Source: Sphingobacterium thalpophilum (lineage in GTDB: Bacteria > Bacteroidota > Bacteroidia > Sphingobacteriales > Sphingobacteriaceae). From it: a DNA stretch of 64,000 nucleotides. The notes below the pieces were generated by a model, which was not told the origin of the DNA, searched no databases, and worked only from the letters and a program-made list of their open reading frames with translations. The stretch is taken from contig NZ_CP151087.1 of assembly GCF_038396785.1 (NCBI RefSeq), forward strand, positions 5,332,001-5,396,000, given 5' to 3'. Below are positions 45,125 through 53,253 of the stretch, piece after piece. Each line of letters begins with the position of its first letter. The stretch's first letter is position 1. Made by a program: the position numbers and the translations under genes.

Positions 45125-46154
45125 CGGTCATTAATTTGAGGGTGACTTCGAAATCTCCAGCATCGGTTTTTCTGATCCTGAGTTCATGTCGATTGGGATA
45201 CAATAATTGTAATCGTCTGCGTACATTGGTCAGTCCTATACCTTCGTTTGAACGCTGTTCTGTATGTTGTAAGATTCTATTGCGGGATATAAAGATAATG
45301 CCACCCGAAGTCTCCTGAAATTGAAACTGTATCTGTGGTGCAGTTTTGCTATCCACACCATACTTGAATGCATTCTCTACAAAATGTATGAAGAGTAATG
45401 GGGGGATCATTCTGTTTTTGACCTTGACTTCGATATCAAGTGCTACATTTCCTTGGATAGGAAGACGAAGGGTCTGTAAGGCGATAAAATTGCGCATATG
45501 GTCGATCTCTTTAAAAAGTTCGACTTTGGGGCCGTCTACCTCGTAAAGTATATAGCGTAGCATTTCGGATAACTTAACAATAGTGTCTTCGGAATCTGGT
45601 GATTGTTTACGAATGAGCCAACGGATATTATTAAGTGTATTGAATAGGAAATGTGGGCTGATCTGTAGCTTTAACATCGTTAGTTCTGCCGTTGTTTTTT
45701 CAAGCGCAATCTGTTTGTTGAGTTCCTTTTGTCGCGCTTGCTCATCGTAGAGGAAGATCATTGAAGACGTGATCATACAAAGGGAGTAAATAATGCCTGG
45801 GCCGATGACCAACCGTACAAAAAGAATATTTTCCTTCGTCAGATGAGCAAGCTCTCCAGCTGGATTAAAATAGACTATGCAGTAGTTCAGCGCTACGTAG
45901 GTGGCAAACCCAAGTGCCATTAATAGCACAAAGATCTTTCTGCGGCCAAAAAAATAGGTGGGGGCTACAACGTAGCAATGCAAGTAAAAATGAGTAGCCA
46001 GAAATATAATATTTAGCAAATGCGATAATGCCGAATAAGCTTTGAAATCAGCGATCTTATCCGGCTGATAGAGATACGTTATAAAGGGTAACAGCAGTAA
46101 TATGGTCCAGATGACAATATGTAAATAGAATTTTCTGAAGAATCTGCCAATCAT
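45114..46154 (-). CDS. LytS-type sensor histidine kinase (His_kinase family)
   Basis: 346 residues. Four membrane helices (about 12-30, 42-65, 75-97, 112-136) with short loops, so the sensor is membrane-embedded. The His_kinase domain follows a coiled coil: Q-I-S-P-H-F-L-F-N-T-L-N with phospho-acceptor His168, N-box V-E-N-A-F-K-Y-G, and G-I-G-L-x-N. This layout is standard for Bacteroidota LytS/YehU-type kinases. It overlaps the LytTR regulator gene. Signal unknown. Confidence 0.94.
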   Translation of the reverse strand: MIGRFFRKFYLHIVIWTILLLLPFITYLYQPDKIADFKAYSALSHLLNIIFLATHFYLHCYVVAPTYFFGRRKIFVLLMALGFATYVALNYCIVYFNPAGELAHLTKENILFVRLVIGPGIIYSLCMITSSMIFLYDEQARQKELNKQIALEKTTAELTMLKLQISPHFLFNTLNNIRWLIRKQSPDSEDTIVKLSEMLRYILYEVDGPKVELFKEIDHMRNFIALQTLRLPIQGNVALDIEVKVKNRMIPPLLFIHFVENAFKYGVDSKTAPQIQFQFQETSGGIIFISRNRILQHTEQRSNEGIGLTNVRRRLQLLYPNRHELRIRKTDAGDFEVTLKLMTDED

Positions 46155-46215
46155 GTTATGTCTAATTAATCCCTTTGCTTTTGGATAAGACCAAACTTAG
46201 ATAAATTGCTTTTTA

Positions 46216-46260
46216 TATGCAATATAAATACGTTTCTATGCAAAAACAATTATGCATCGA
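46216..46260. promoter_or_regulatory. TATGCAA direct repeats and TGCATCGA motif upstream of the LytS/LytTR operon
   Basis: TATGCAA at 46216-46222 and 46237-46243 (21-bp period) and TGCATCGA at 46253-46260. The same words occur before the TonB receptor gene (TATGCAA 44356-44362, TGCATCGA 44407-44414). Shared regulator binding is possible; the motif is short. Confidence 0.3.
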
Positions 46261-46282
46261 AGCCTGCTTTACTAAGGTTATC

Positions 46283-46381
46283 ATGATCTGTTGTTAATCG
46301 GTGTGATGTTAAAAACATGATCTGTTATTAATCGATGTAGTGTTAAAACGCGACCTGTTGTTAAATGTATAATGTAAAAAG
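46283..46381. repeat. 34-bp tandem repeat, three degenerate copies
   Basis: Copies 46283-46316, 46317-46350 and 46351-46381. The first two agree at about 26 of 34 positions; common core CTGTTGTTAAT...TGTTAAAA. Not separated by spacers. Confidence 0.75.
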
Positions 46382-46464
46382 AGGTTTGCTAAAGAAGACG
46401 AAAGCGGGAAATACACTGGACTGTTGGAAATAGTTTTGTATTTTGCAGGTATAAACTTTGTAAC

Positions 46465-47451
46465 GTGACATTCAATCCAAACCGATATCAGCATATGCCC
46501 TACAGACGCTGTGGGAAGAGTGGTATTCTCTTGCCAGCCATATCATTGGGGCTTTGGCAAAATTTTGGTGAAACCGATATCCCAGCAGTATTCCGGAAAA
46601 CTTTGCTGACCGCTTTTGATCGTGGAATCACCCATTTTGACCTTGCCAATAATTATGGTCCTCCTCCGGGAAGTGCCGAAGAGAACTTTGGACAGCTATT
46701 GCGTACCGATTTTGTGGGCTATCGTGATGAACTTTTAATTTCCACTAAAGCGGGTTATACCATGTGGCCGGGGCCGTATGGTGATTGGGGAAGCCGTAAA
46801 TATTTGATGGCCAGTTTACATCAGAGCTTAAAACGGATGAGTCTCGAATATGTGGATATATTTTACCATCATCGACCTGATCCGAATACACCGTTGGAAG
46901 AGACAATGGCAGCATTGCGAGATATTGTTCATCAAGGAAAGGCCTGCTATGTAGGCTTGTCCAATTATCCTCCTGATCTTGCTCAGAAAGCTGCTGCGTT
47001 ATTGCGTGCCATGGGGACACCATGCCTTATTCATCAGCCTAAATATTCAATGCTGGTGCGGACACCCGAGGAGAGACTTTTGGATGTGCTGCAGGCAGAA
47101 GGAATCGGAGCGATCGCTTTCTCTCCTTTGGCACAGGGACTGCTAACCAACAAATATCTCGGCGGCATTCCGGCGGATTCACGTGCTTCGAAAGAACATT
47201 TTTTGAAAAGTGAAATGATCACTCCAGAATTAATGGAGAAGATCGACCGGTTGAATAATCTTGCGGTACAAAGAGGGCAAACATTGGCACAAATGGCAAT
47301 TGCATGGTTGTTGAAAGATGAACGCGTAAGCTCGGTTTTAGTAGGGGCGAGAAATAGTGAGCAGCTGGTTGATTCCCTCAAGGCCCTGGACAGGTTGGAC
47401 TTTACGACGGATGAATTGACGCATATCGATACTATTCTGAAGCATAATTAA
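46465..47451 (+). CDS. Aldo/keto reductase, YghZ/GAP-reductase-like
   Basis: 328 residues from GTG 46465. The GTG is favoured because the N-terminal stretch N-R-Y-x-x-M-x-Y-R-R-C-G-x-S-G fits YghZ-type proteins, which carry such a short extension; ATG 46495 is an alternative. TIM-barrel aldo/keto reductase with catalytic Asp-Tyr-Lys-His set (F-D-L-A-N-N-Y-G, K-A-G, H-H-R-P-D), NADPH pocket near L-V-G-A-R-N. YghZ enzymes reduce L-glyceraldehyde 3-phosphate and methylglyoxal. Next gene starts 19 bases after its stop. Confidence 0.92.
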   Translation: MTFNPNRYQHMPYRRCGKSGILLPAISLGLWQNFGETDIPAVFRKTLLTAFDRGITHFDLANNYGPPPGSAEENFGQLLRTDFVGYRDELLISTKAGYTMWPGPYGDWGSRKYLMASLHQSLKRMSLEYVDIFYHHRPDPNTPLEETMAALRDIVHQGKACYVGLSNYPPDLAQKAAALLRAMGTPCLIHQPKYSMLVRTPEERLLDVLQAEGIGAIAFSPLAQGLLTNKYLGGIPADSRASKEHFLKSEMITPELMEKIDRLNNLAVQRGQTLAQMAIAWLLKDERVSSVLVGARNSEQLVDSLKALDRLDFTTDELTHIDTILKHN

Positions 47452-47470
47452 TCACCTAATTGATCATATC

Positions 47471-47953
47471 ATGTTTGCCTTTGAAGCACAATTAGAAATT
47501 ATTGGTATCAATCCTTTTGTTTTTGTTCCTACGGATATTCTTGAAAACCTATTTAAGGATGCAGGAATAAACAAGGGATATATTCCTGTGAAAGGAAAAG
47601 TGAATGAAAAGGATTATGTTCAGACGTTGCTGCGGTTTAAGGAGGAGTGGAGACTGTACATTAACACGGCTATATTGTCGAATTCGCCGAAACGAATCGG
47701 TGAGACCTTAGCCGTAACAATCGCTTTTGATCCGGAAGACCGCACTATTTTGCCTCACCCCGAACTTGAAGCAGCATTTGCACTAAATAAGGAAGCTCTG
47801 CAGGTATTCGATGGATTGTCTCCATCAAAGCAAAAGGAAATTATCCGCTATATTTCTTCCTTAAAAACTGCGGATAGTCGAAGAAAAAACATCGAAAGGG
47901 CAATCGGTTTTCTTTTGGGTAAAAACCGATTTGTGGGACGTGAAAAGCCCTAA
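47471..47953 (+). CDS. DUF1905/YdeI-type (OmpD-associated) protein
   Basis: 160 residues. N-terminal DUF1905-type barrel (about 1-95: P-V-K-G-K-V-N, T-L-L-R-F, W-R-L-Y-I-N) and C-terminal YdeI/OmdA helical region (about 96-158) with L-S-P-S-K-Q-K-E-I-I-R-Y-I and A-D-S-R-R-K-N-I-E-R-A-I. This two-part layout is known from bacteriocin-protection or YdeI-like proteins, whose activity is unclear. Probably co-transcribed with the aldo/keto reductase. Confidence 0.85.
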   Translation: MFAFEAQLEIIGINPFVFVPTDILENLFKDAGINKGYIPVKGKVNEKDYVQTLLRFKEEWRLYINTAILSNSPKRIGETLAVTIAFDPEDRTILPHPELEAAFALNKEALQVFDGLSPSKQKEIIRYISSLKTADSRRKNIERAIGFLLGKNRFVGREKP

Positions 47954-48045
47954 GAAATCAGACCAGTACTTCGATGTATGTACTGTAATGCTGGCCAGAT
48001 ATCGGGATTATTGGTCAGAGTCTTAGCAATAATTTGAATATACTT

Positions 48046-49031
48046 ATGGATAATTCTAAAATTGTATGGGGTATCATCGGCTGTGGTGATGTCACAGAAA
48101 AAAAAGCGGACCAGCGTTTAATCGCATAAATAATAGTCAGCTAATGGCTGTAATGCGAAGAGATGCGACGAAAGCTGCTGATTATGCTAGTGGACATCAA
48201 GTACCCTTGTGGTATTCAGACGCGGACGATTTGCTCGATAATATCGATCTCAATGCGATTTATGTAGCAACGCCACCGTCATCTCATCTCGCGTATGCAC
48301 TATCTGCCTTGCGTAGGGGGAAATCTGTTTATGTTGAAAAGCCCGTTACGTTAAATGCGATAGAAGCAGAAACATTATTGCAGGAAGTAAAAGAAAGAGA
48401 CGGGAAGTTGGTAGTTGCCCATTATAGGCGGCAATTGCCTTTGTTTCTGAAGGTTAAGGAGCTTGTTGGAAATGGTGAAATTGGTGAGTTAAGGACGGTG
48501 CAATTGCGTTTATGGCAGAGTAGAATGCCTGACCTAGTGACCAAAGGTGGCGGAGATTGGCGTACTGATCCTGCTGTTTCGGGAGGCGGTTATTTCTTTG
48601 ATTTAGCCCCACATCAATTAGATTTGATGCTCTATTTTTTTGGAATGCCGGTTTCATACGATGGTTTTAGCTTGATTCAGGATAAAGAAAGTGCTGTAGC
48701 TGATCTGACCACAGGAACGATTTTGTTTGAAAATCAGCTTGTCTTCAATGGAAGTTGGTGTTTTAATGTTGCCAAAGAAAACCAGGTAGATAAGGTTGAA
48801 ATTGTAGGAAGCCTTGGGCATATTACTTTTTCTATTTTTGGAAATTCAGTTGTTGTCAAAACAAGAGATGGAGAGAAGGAATTTATATTTGATCATCCTG
48901 AAAATATTCAATTGCCGATGATTTCGCGTACGGTAGATTATTTCCGCGGTATCGGGCCAAATCCATCTCCGATTGAGGAAGCCTTGGTTCTGATGAAGAT
49001 TATCGATAACTTTTCGACAATAAGACCATAG
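48046..49031 (+). pseudogene. Gfo/Idh/MocA-family oxidoreductase with one-base frameshift in an A8 run
   Basis: ATG 48046 starts W-G-I-I-G-C-G-D-V-T, a Rossmann dinucleotide motif, and reads to E-K-K at the A8 run 48098-48105. In-frame reading then gives a stop after eight codons. A shift of -1 restores S-G-P-A-F-N-R-I-N, the expected sequence, and the frame is open to 49031, with A-T-P-P-S-S-H, E-K-P-V-T, and G-G-G-Y-F-F-D-L-A-P-H intact. 986 bp equals 329 codons less one base, as expected from one lost A. An annotation starting at 48144 would lack the NAD-binding site. It may be a true mutation, a homopolymer error, or rescued by slippage at A-AAA-AAA. Restored, it would be a NAD(P)-dependent sugar dehydrogenase-like enzyme. 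Confidence 0.8.
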
Positions 49032-49050
49032 TGTTTTCGTCGTTCTTATC

Positions 49051-49179
49051 CTAAGCAGCATGATACCATGTACGATCTGTTGGGTCTACCAGCAGTGTTT
49101 TATTTTGCGCATTGCTTTGCAATGCTGTGAGTGACAGTACACCCATAAGGAGTACTGTCAACTGATTGAATTTGTTCAT
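49051..49179 (-). pseudogene. 42-residue secreted ORF, probable remnant of a truncated gene
   Basis: ATG 49179 follows the stop of the aldo/keto reductase gene by nine bases and encodes a good signal peptide (K-F-N-Q-L-T-V-L-L-M-G-V-L, ending S-N-A-Q at about residue 25) with a mature part of only 17 residues before TAG at 49051. The position suggests co-transcription with the upstream gene. The next bases belong to the 3' end of the convergent oxidoreductase gene. A gene cut off here by deletion is the likeliest reading; a genuine secreted micropeptide is possible. Confidence 0.5.
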
Positions 49180-49188
49180 CGCTGAATG

Positions 49189-50172
49189 TTAAATTTTTGC
49201 TAAAGCAAGATTGATAAATGATAGTTCTTCGGCGGTAAGCGTGATATCGATGGCTTGCGCATTTGCTATGGCCTGTTCTGCATTTCGGGCACCTGCCAAA
49301 ACCACAGTGATCGCAGGCTGTAGACTGGTCCAGCGTAATACCAATTGAGAAAGTGTTACACCTTTGTTCGTGGCAATTGGACTGATGGTATCCAAGAAAG
49401 TCTTTACCTTGGCCAGATCAAATTGTTGGAAATAACCATTGCGGTGGTCGTTTTCTTTTAATTTACCTGTATTAAAATATTTACCGGTTAATAAACCTCG
49501 TTCCATAGGGCTATATACAATGATACCTAGATCATTTTCCTTTGCATAAGGAACAAGGTCCTGTTCGATACCTCGGTTTAGCATACTGTAACCAACTTGA
49601 TTATTCGCGATGTTGAGGTTCTTCCGTGCTTCTGAAACTTGATCGACACTATAATTGCTGACGCCGGCGGCACGGATCTTACCTTGTTGTAAAAGAAGAT
49701 CCAAGGCTTCCATCGTTTCCGAAATCGGGGTCGTGCTATCTGGCCAGTGAATCTGAAGTAGATCGATGTAGTCCGTACGTAAGCGTTTTAGGCTATTCTC
49801 TACTTCATGAATTACACTGGTTTTTGACGAATATTTATAAACTGGAATAGTTTTACCAGCTTCTTCTGCATCAAAGAAAAATTCACCTTTTCCTTGGTTA
49901 CTGCCGTCCCATACCAAACCAAATTTGGTCAATAGCTGTATTTTGGTCCGATCATAATCCTGTATTGCCGCACCGATCATTTCTTCACTTAAACCAAATC
50001 CATAAAAAGGGGCTGTATCCAATGTAGTGACACCATTGTCGATCGATGCTTTTACAGCATCAATAGAATCTTTCTTTTCATTTCCGTCCCACATGTTGCC
50101 GCCAATGGCGAAAGCTCCATAAGTAATTGCTGATAATTCTAAATCTGTTTTTCCTAATTTTCTGTATTCCAT
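49189..50172 (-). CDS. Aldo/keto reductase
   Basis: 327 residues. Opens M-E-Y-R-K-L-G-K-T-D-L-E-L, typical of the family. Catalytic set visible: D-T-A-P-F-Y-G (Asp-Tyr), K-F-G, and Q-I-H-W-P-D (His); cofactor pocket L-A-G-A-R-N near the C terminus. It belongs to the larger AKR12/13-like group of potassium-channel beta-subunit-type reductases. Substrate unknown. Its upstream region is AT-rich and ends at the IS1595-type element. Confidence 0.93.
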   Translation of the reverse strand: MEYRKLGKTDLELSAITYGAFAIGGNMWDGNEKKDSIDAVKASIDNGVTTLDTAPFYGFGLSEEMIGAAIQDYDRTKIQLLTKFGLVWDGSNQGKGEFFFDAEEAGKTIPVYKYSSKTSVIHEVENSLKRLRTDYIDLLQIHWPDSTTPISETMEALDLLLQQGKIRAAGVSNYSVDQVSEARKNLNIANNQVGYSMLNRGIEQDLVPYAKENDLGIIVYSPMERGLLTGKYFNTGKLKENDHRNGYFQQFDLAKVKTFLDTISPIATNKGVTLSQLVLRWTSLQPAITVVLAGARNAEQAIANAQAIDITLTAEELSFINLALAKI

Positions 50173-50510
50173 TTTTTTTATTTTTTATGTTTCTTGTTAA
50201 AATTATTTATTATGCTAGTGCACCTTTTTTATCAAATAAATCTGTTCGAAATAGCACTTATTATTATTTTAATGATTGATAGCACAAAGTTATAATCCTG
50301 ATTTTTATTATTAAAATAATTTAAATTGTGTTATTCTATTATTTTTATAATATATTATTAAGTGTTTTTTTAAGGAAAGAACGGGGGCATTCCTGTTAAG
50401 TTTTTCTTGTGCAATCCTGCTCAAACTAGTAAATCTATATAAGGCAGTTGGTCTTGTGAGCAATCACATTTTTATTGGGATAGCTGTTCGGTAAAAGAAT
50501 AACAATGCAA
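50173..50510. other. 338-bp AT-rich region before the IS1595-type element
   Basis: Must hold the leftward promoter for the aldo/keto reductase. The right end (to 50510) is the original upstream region of the dehydrogenase gene now beyond the insertion. The last eight bases are the left target duplication. No gene or clear repeat otherwise. Confidence 0.5.
50503..50510. repeat. Left target-site duplication of the IS1595-type element
   Basis: CAATGCAA, identical to 51478-51485. Confidence 0.85.
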
Positions 50511-51477
50511 TTGACCTATTCCTTTAAGCAATAATCATATTATATTGTTCTGGTTTATGGCAGATCATCCGATATACTAGGTTGTCAAAAATATTCCCTT
50601 TCATAAAACTTCTGTTGAATCGATAGGTATATTCATTAATATATTCCTGTAGATCTCCAACGTGATGGTACATTCCTCTCAACCAGCTTTTAAAGGTCAT
50701 GATAACCCTGTGTAGTTCTGGGAAGTTCTCACCTTTCTTACCAGATTTGACACGCTCCATATTTTCGAAATCTTTCAATATCGGCTTATAACCTGTCCAT
50801 TTGTCGGTGGTCACCTTAGCCTGTGGCTCTATGTTTTGCTTCATGAAGCTACCTAAGTTGATCGCATCGGCTTTGTCTATCACCTTGGCGTAAAAGCGCG
50901 AAACTCCGTTGCCTTTCTTTTCTATAGCAACCACCACAAGCTTCTTCTTTCCTTTTTTACGTCCTTTGGAATTTTCATCCTGACCGCCAACAAATGTTTC
51001 GTCAACTTCCACAACTCCACGCAAAGGAAATTTACCGCTGCTCTCCATCGCTTTCATCACTTTGCGTTTGAATAACCATGCTACTTTTTGCTTGATCCCT
51101 AACTTCCTGCCAAGCTCGGTACTGGCAATACCCTTTTTGTTTGTACTTATGAAGTATACTGCGTAAAAGGCTTTAACTAAAGGAAACTTAACCTTATGGA
51201 ATAGGGTGCCTGCTGTAGGAGATTCCAAATAACGGCAGCGATTGCACTGACGGTCATGCTCTTTTATTCCCTTGCAAAAACTCCCGTAACCACATTTCTT
51301 ACATTTGTAACCATCTTGCCATTTCAAAGCCGATAAATAAGCTAAACAATCAGCATCACTGCTAAATTGCGACTGAAAATCGAACAAACTCAACTCTTTT
51401 TCTTTATTGCCTACCATACCTAAATTTAATCACCTAAAGATAAGAAAACTAAATTATTTAGCAAAAGGATAGGTCAA
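50511..51477 (-). mobile_element. IS1595-family insertion sequence (967 bp)
   Basis: Bounded by imperfect terminal inverted repeats: TTGACCTATTCCTTT at the left and, read inward on the other strand, TTGACCTATCCTTTT at the right. Flanked by an 8-bp duplication, the length known for IS1595. It carries one transposase gene that fills most of it. Ends and duplication look intact, so the insertion is probably recent. Confidence 0.9.
50524..51417 (-). CDS. IS1595-family transposase (ISXO2-like)
   Basis: 297 residues. N-terminal zinc finger with C-K-K-C...C-N-R-C (about 38-61), then helix-turn-helix (L-G-R-K-L-G-I-K-Q-K), then the ISXO2-like catalytic domain: V-E-V-D-E-T-F-V-G-G (first Asp), T-T-D-K-W-T-G-Y (second Asp) and the C-terminal N-E-Y-T-Y-R-F-N-R (Asn/Arg). 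This is full length for the family. It shows no frameshift, so it is likely active. Confidence 0.95.
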   Translation of the reverse strand: MVGNKEKELSLFDFQSQFSSDADCLAYLSALKWQDGYKCKKCGYGSFCKGIKEHDRQCNRCRYLESPTAGTLFHKVKFPLVKAFYAVYFISTNKKGIASTELGRKLGIKQKVAWLFKRKVMKAMESSGKFPLRGVVEVDETFVGGQDENSKGRKKGKKKLVVVAIEKKGNGVSRFYAKVIDKADAINLGSFMKQNIEPQAKVTTDKWTGYKPILKDFENMERVKSGKKGENFPELHRVIMTFKSWLRGMYHHVGDLQEYINEYTYRFNRSFMKGNIFDNLVYRMICHKPEQYNMIIA

Positions 51478-51485
51478 CAATGCAA
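51478..51485. repeat. Right target-site duplication, contains the start codon of the next gene
   Basis: CAATGCAA, matching 50503-50510. The ATG at 51480-51482 lies inside the duplicated sequence. Confidence 0.85.
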
Positions 51486-53162
51486 AAAGTAGAACAATTT
51501 AAACCTGATGTGATTATTATTGGATCGGGTTTAGCAGGACTTACGACAGCAATGGAAGTCACCAATGCTGGTAAGAAAGTGCTTCTTGTAGATCAGGAAA
51601 CGGAAGAAAATCTAGGGGGACAGGCCTATTGGTCCTTCGGGGGACTTTTTCTTATCAATTCGCCACAACAACGTCGCATGGGGATTAAGGATTCTTATGA
51701 ACTAGCCCGACAGGATTGGATGGGGACTGCCGGGTTTGACCGCGAGGAGGATTATTGGCCACTACAATGGGCTGAGGCTTACTTGAAATTTGCAACAGAA
51801 GAAAAGTCTGCCTACATCGCTAAGCTTGGTATAAAGCTGATGTTTATGGTCGGTTGGGCGGAGCGCGGTGATGGTTCGGCCTCGGGGCATGGTAATTCCG
51901 TTCCTAGATTTCATGTCAGTTGGGGGACCGGAACCGGAGTTGTGAAACCTTTTGTGGATAAAGCTTATGCTGCGCAGGAAAAAGGTCTTCTGCAGTTTCG
52001 CTTTCGACATCGCGTAACAAAATTGCTAACGCAAGATGGTGCGGTAATTGGAATTGGAGGTGATATATTGGCAGACGATCACCAGGCAAGGGGTGTTGCA
52101 ACCAACAGAACTATTCTTGCAGCGTTTGAATATTATGCAGATCAGGTCGTTATTGCTTCTGGAGGGATCGGCGCAAATCATCAATTGGTACGCGAAAACT
52201 GGCCTGAACGATTAGGGAAAGCACCGGCACAAATGATTTCAGGTGTTCCCGCCTATGTCGATGGAAAAATGATCGGAATTGCGGAAGAGGTCGGGGCTCA
52301 TATGATAAACCGCGATCGCATGTGGCATTATACGGAAGGGATTGAAAATTGGAATCCAATATGGCCTAACCACGGCATCCGTATCTTGCCTGGGCCCTCT
52401 TCGCTGTGGTTTGATGCCCGCGGTACCAGACTTCCTGCGCCTTATTTGCCTGGATTTGATACCTTGGGTACACTCAAGCATCTGCAAGAGACAGGCTTTT
52501 CTTATTCCTGGTTTATTCTGACGCAGAAGATAATCAAAAAAGAGTTTGCTCTTTCGGGTTCAGAACAGAATCCAGATATTACCAACAAGGATTATAGGTT
52601 ATTTTTGAAACGCATTTTTGGGAAAAATGCTCCCGGGCCCGTTGAGGCCTTTAAGGAAAAAGGATCTGATTTTATTGTTTCGGACAATCTAAAGGATCTG
52701 GTAGCTCGTATGAATCGTTTGACAGGGGAGGATTTATTGGACTATGAAGCAATTAAATCGCAAATTGAAGCGCGTGACCGGGAAGTAGATAATAAGTTCT
52801 CAAAAGACACGCAAGTGAATTATATCCGGAATACACGGAATTACCGTGGTGATAAATTAGGCCGAGTGGCAGCCCTTCATAAAATCCTGGCGCAAGAAAA
52901 TGGACCGCTCATTGCGGTACGTCTCCATGTACTGACCCGGAAAACCTTAGGCGGTCTTAAAACGAATCTCCAAGCACAAGTACTAACAAAGGATGACGAG
53001 GTGATAAAGGGCTTGTATGCTGTGGGTGAGGTGGCGGGATTTGGTGGTGGCGGGATGCACGGCTATCGGGCACTGGAAGGCACGTTTTTGGGAGGATGTA
53101 TTTTCTCCGGCATGAAAGCCGGACAACATATTGCGAGTCTGACAAAGATACCATCTGTCTAA
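51480..53162 (+). CDS. FAD-dependent dehydrogenase, 3-ketosteroid-1-dehydrogenase/fumarate-reductase flavoprotein-like
   Basis: 560 residues. FAD-binding G-S-G-L-A-G (15-20) within I-I-I-G, D-Q-E-T-E-E-N-L-G-G-Q-A (FAD second site) and C-terminal A-V-G-E-V-A-G-F-G-G-G-G-M-H-G-Y for flavin contact. It matches the FAD-binding dehydrogenase group related to KstD; the real substrate is unknown (steroid or other enone). The start codon lies within the 8-bp target duplication of the upstream IS, so the coding part is intact but its original leader is 970 bases away. Confidence 0.9.
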   Translation: MQKVEQFKPDVIIIGSGLAGLTTAMEVTNAGKKVLLVDQETEENLGGQAYWSFGGLFLINSPQQRRMGIKDSYELARQDWMGTAGFDREEDYWPLQWAEAYLKFATEEKSAYIAKLGIKLMFMVGWAERGDGSASGHGNSVPRFHVSWGTGTGVVKPFVDKAYAAQEKGLLQFRFRHRVTKLLTQDGAVIGIGGDILADDHQARGVATNRTILAAFEYYADQVVIASGGIGANHQLVRENWPERLGKAPAQMISGVPAYVDGKMIGIAEEVGAHMINRDRMWHYTEGIENWNPIWPNHGIRILPGPSSLWFDARGTRLPAPYLPGFDTLGTLKHLQETGFSYSWFILTQKIIKKEFALSGSEQNPDITNKDYRLFLKRIFGKNAPGPVEAFKEKGSDFIVSDNLKDLVARMNRLTGEDLLDYEAIKSQIEARDREVDNKFSKDTQVNYIRNTRNYRGDKLGRVAALHKILAQENGPLIAVRLHVLTRKTLGGLKTNLQAQVLTKDDEVIKGLYAVGEVAGFGGGGMHGYRALEGTFLGGCIFSGMKAGQHIASLTKIPSV

Positions 53163-53207
53163 GAAATGTGATGAAAATTAATTTTTTTCTTCATGTTAAA
53201 ATAGAGG

Positions 53208-53243
53208 TTCCATAGGCAATCAATACGATGTTTGCCTATGGAA
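53208..53243. terminator. Bidirectional hairpin between convergent genes
   Basis: 12-base perfect arms TTCCATAGGCAA / TTGCCTATGGAA (53208-53219, 53232-53243) with a 12-base loop; lies ten bases beyond the stop of the leftward transporter gene. No long T-tract. Confidence 0.65.
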
Positions 53244-53253
53244 TAAGGAACTA

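Larger units (their letters stand above)
46155..46464. other. 310-bp divergent region, LytS / aldo-keto reductase
   Basis: Contains repeated TATGCAA motifs close to the kinase gene (46216, 46237), and a three-copy 34-bp tandem repeat (46283-46381) in the middle. No protein gene. Confidence 0.6.

Noticed and set aside
46283-46381. Possible CRISPR array
   Set aside because: Repeats are contiguous, degenerate and without spacers; no cas genes nearby.
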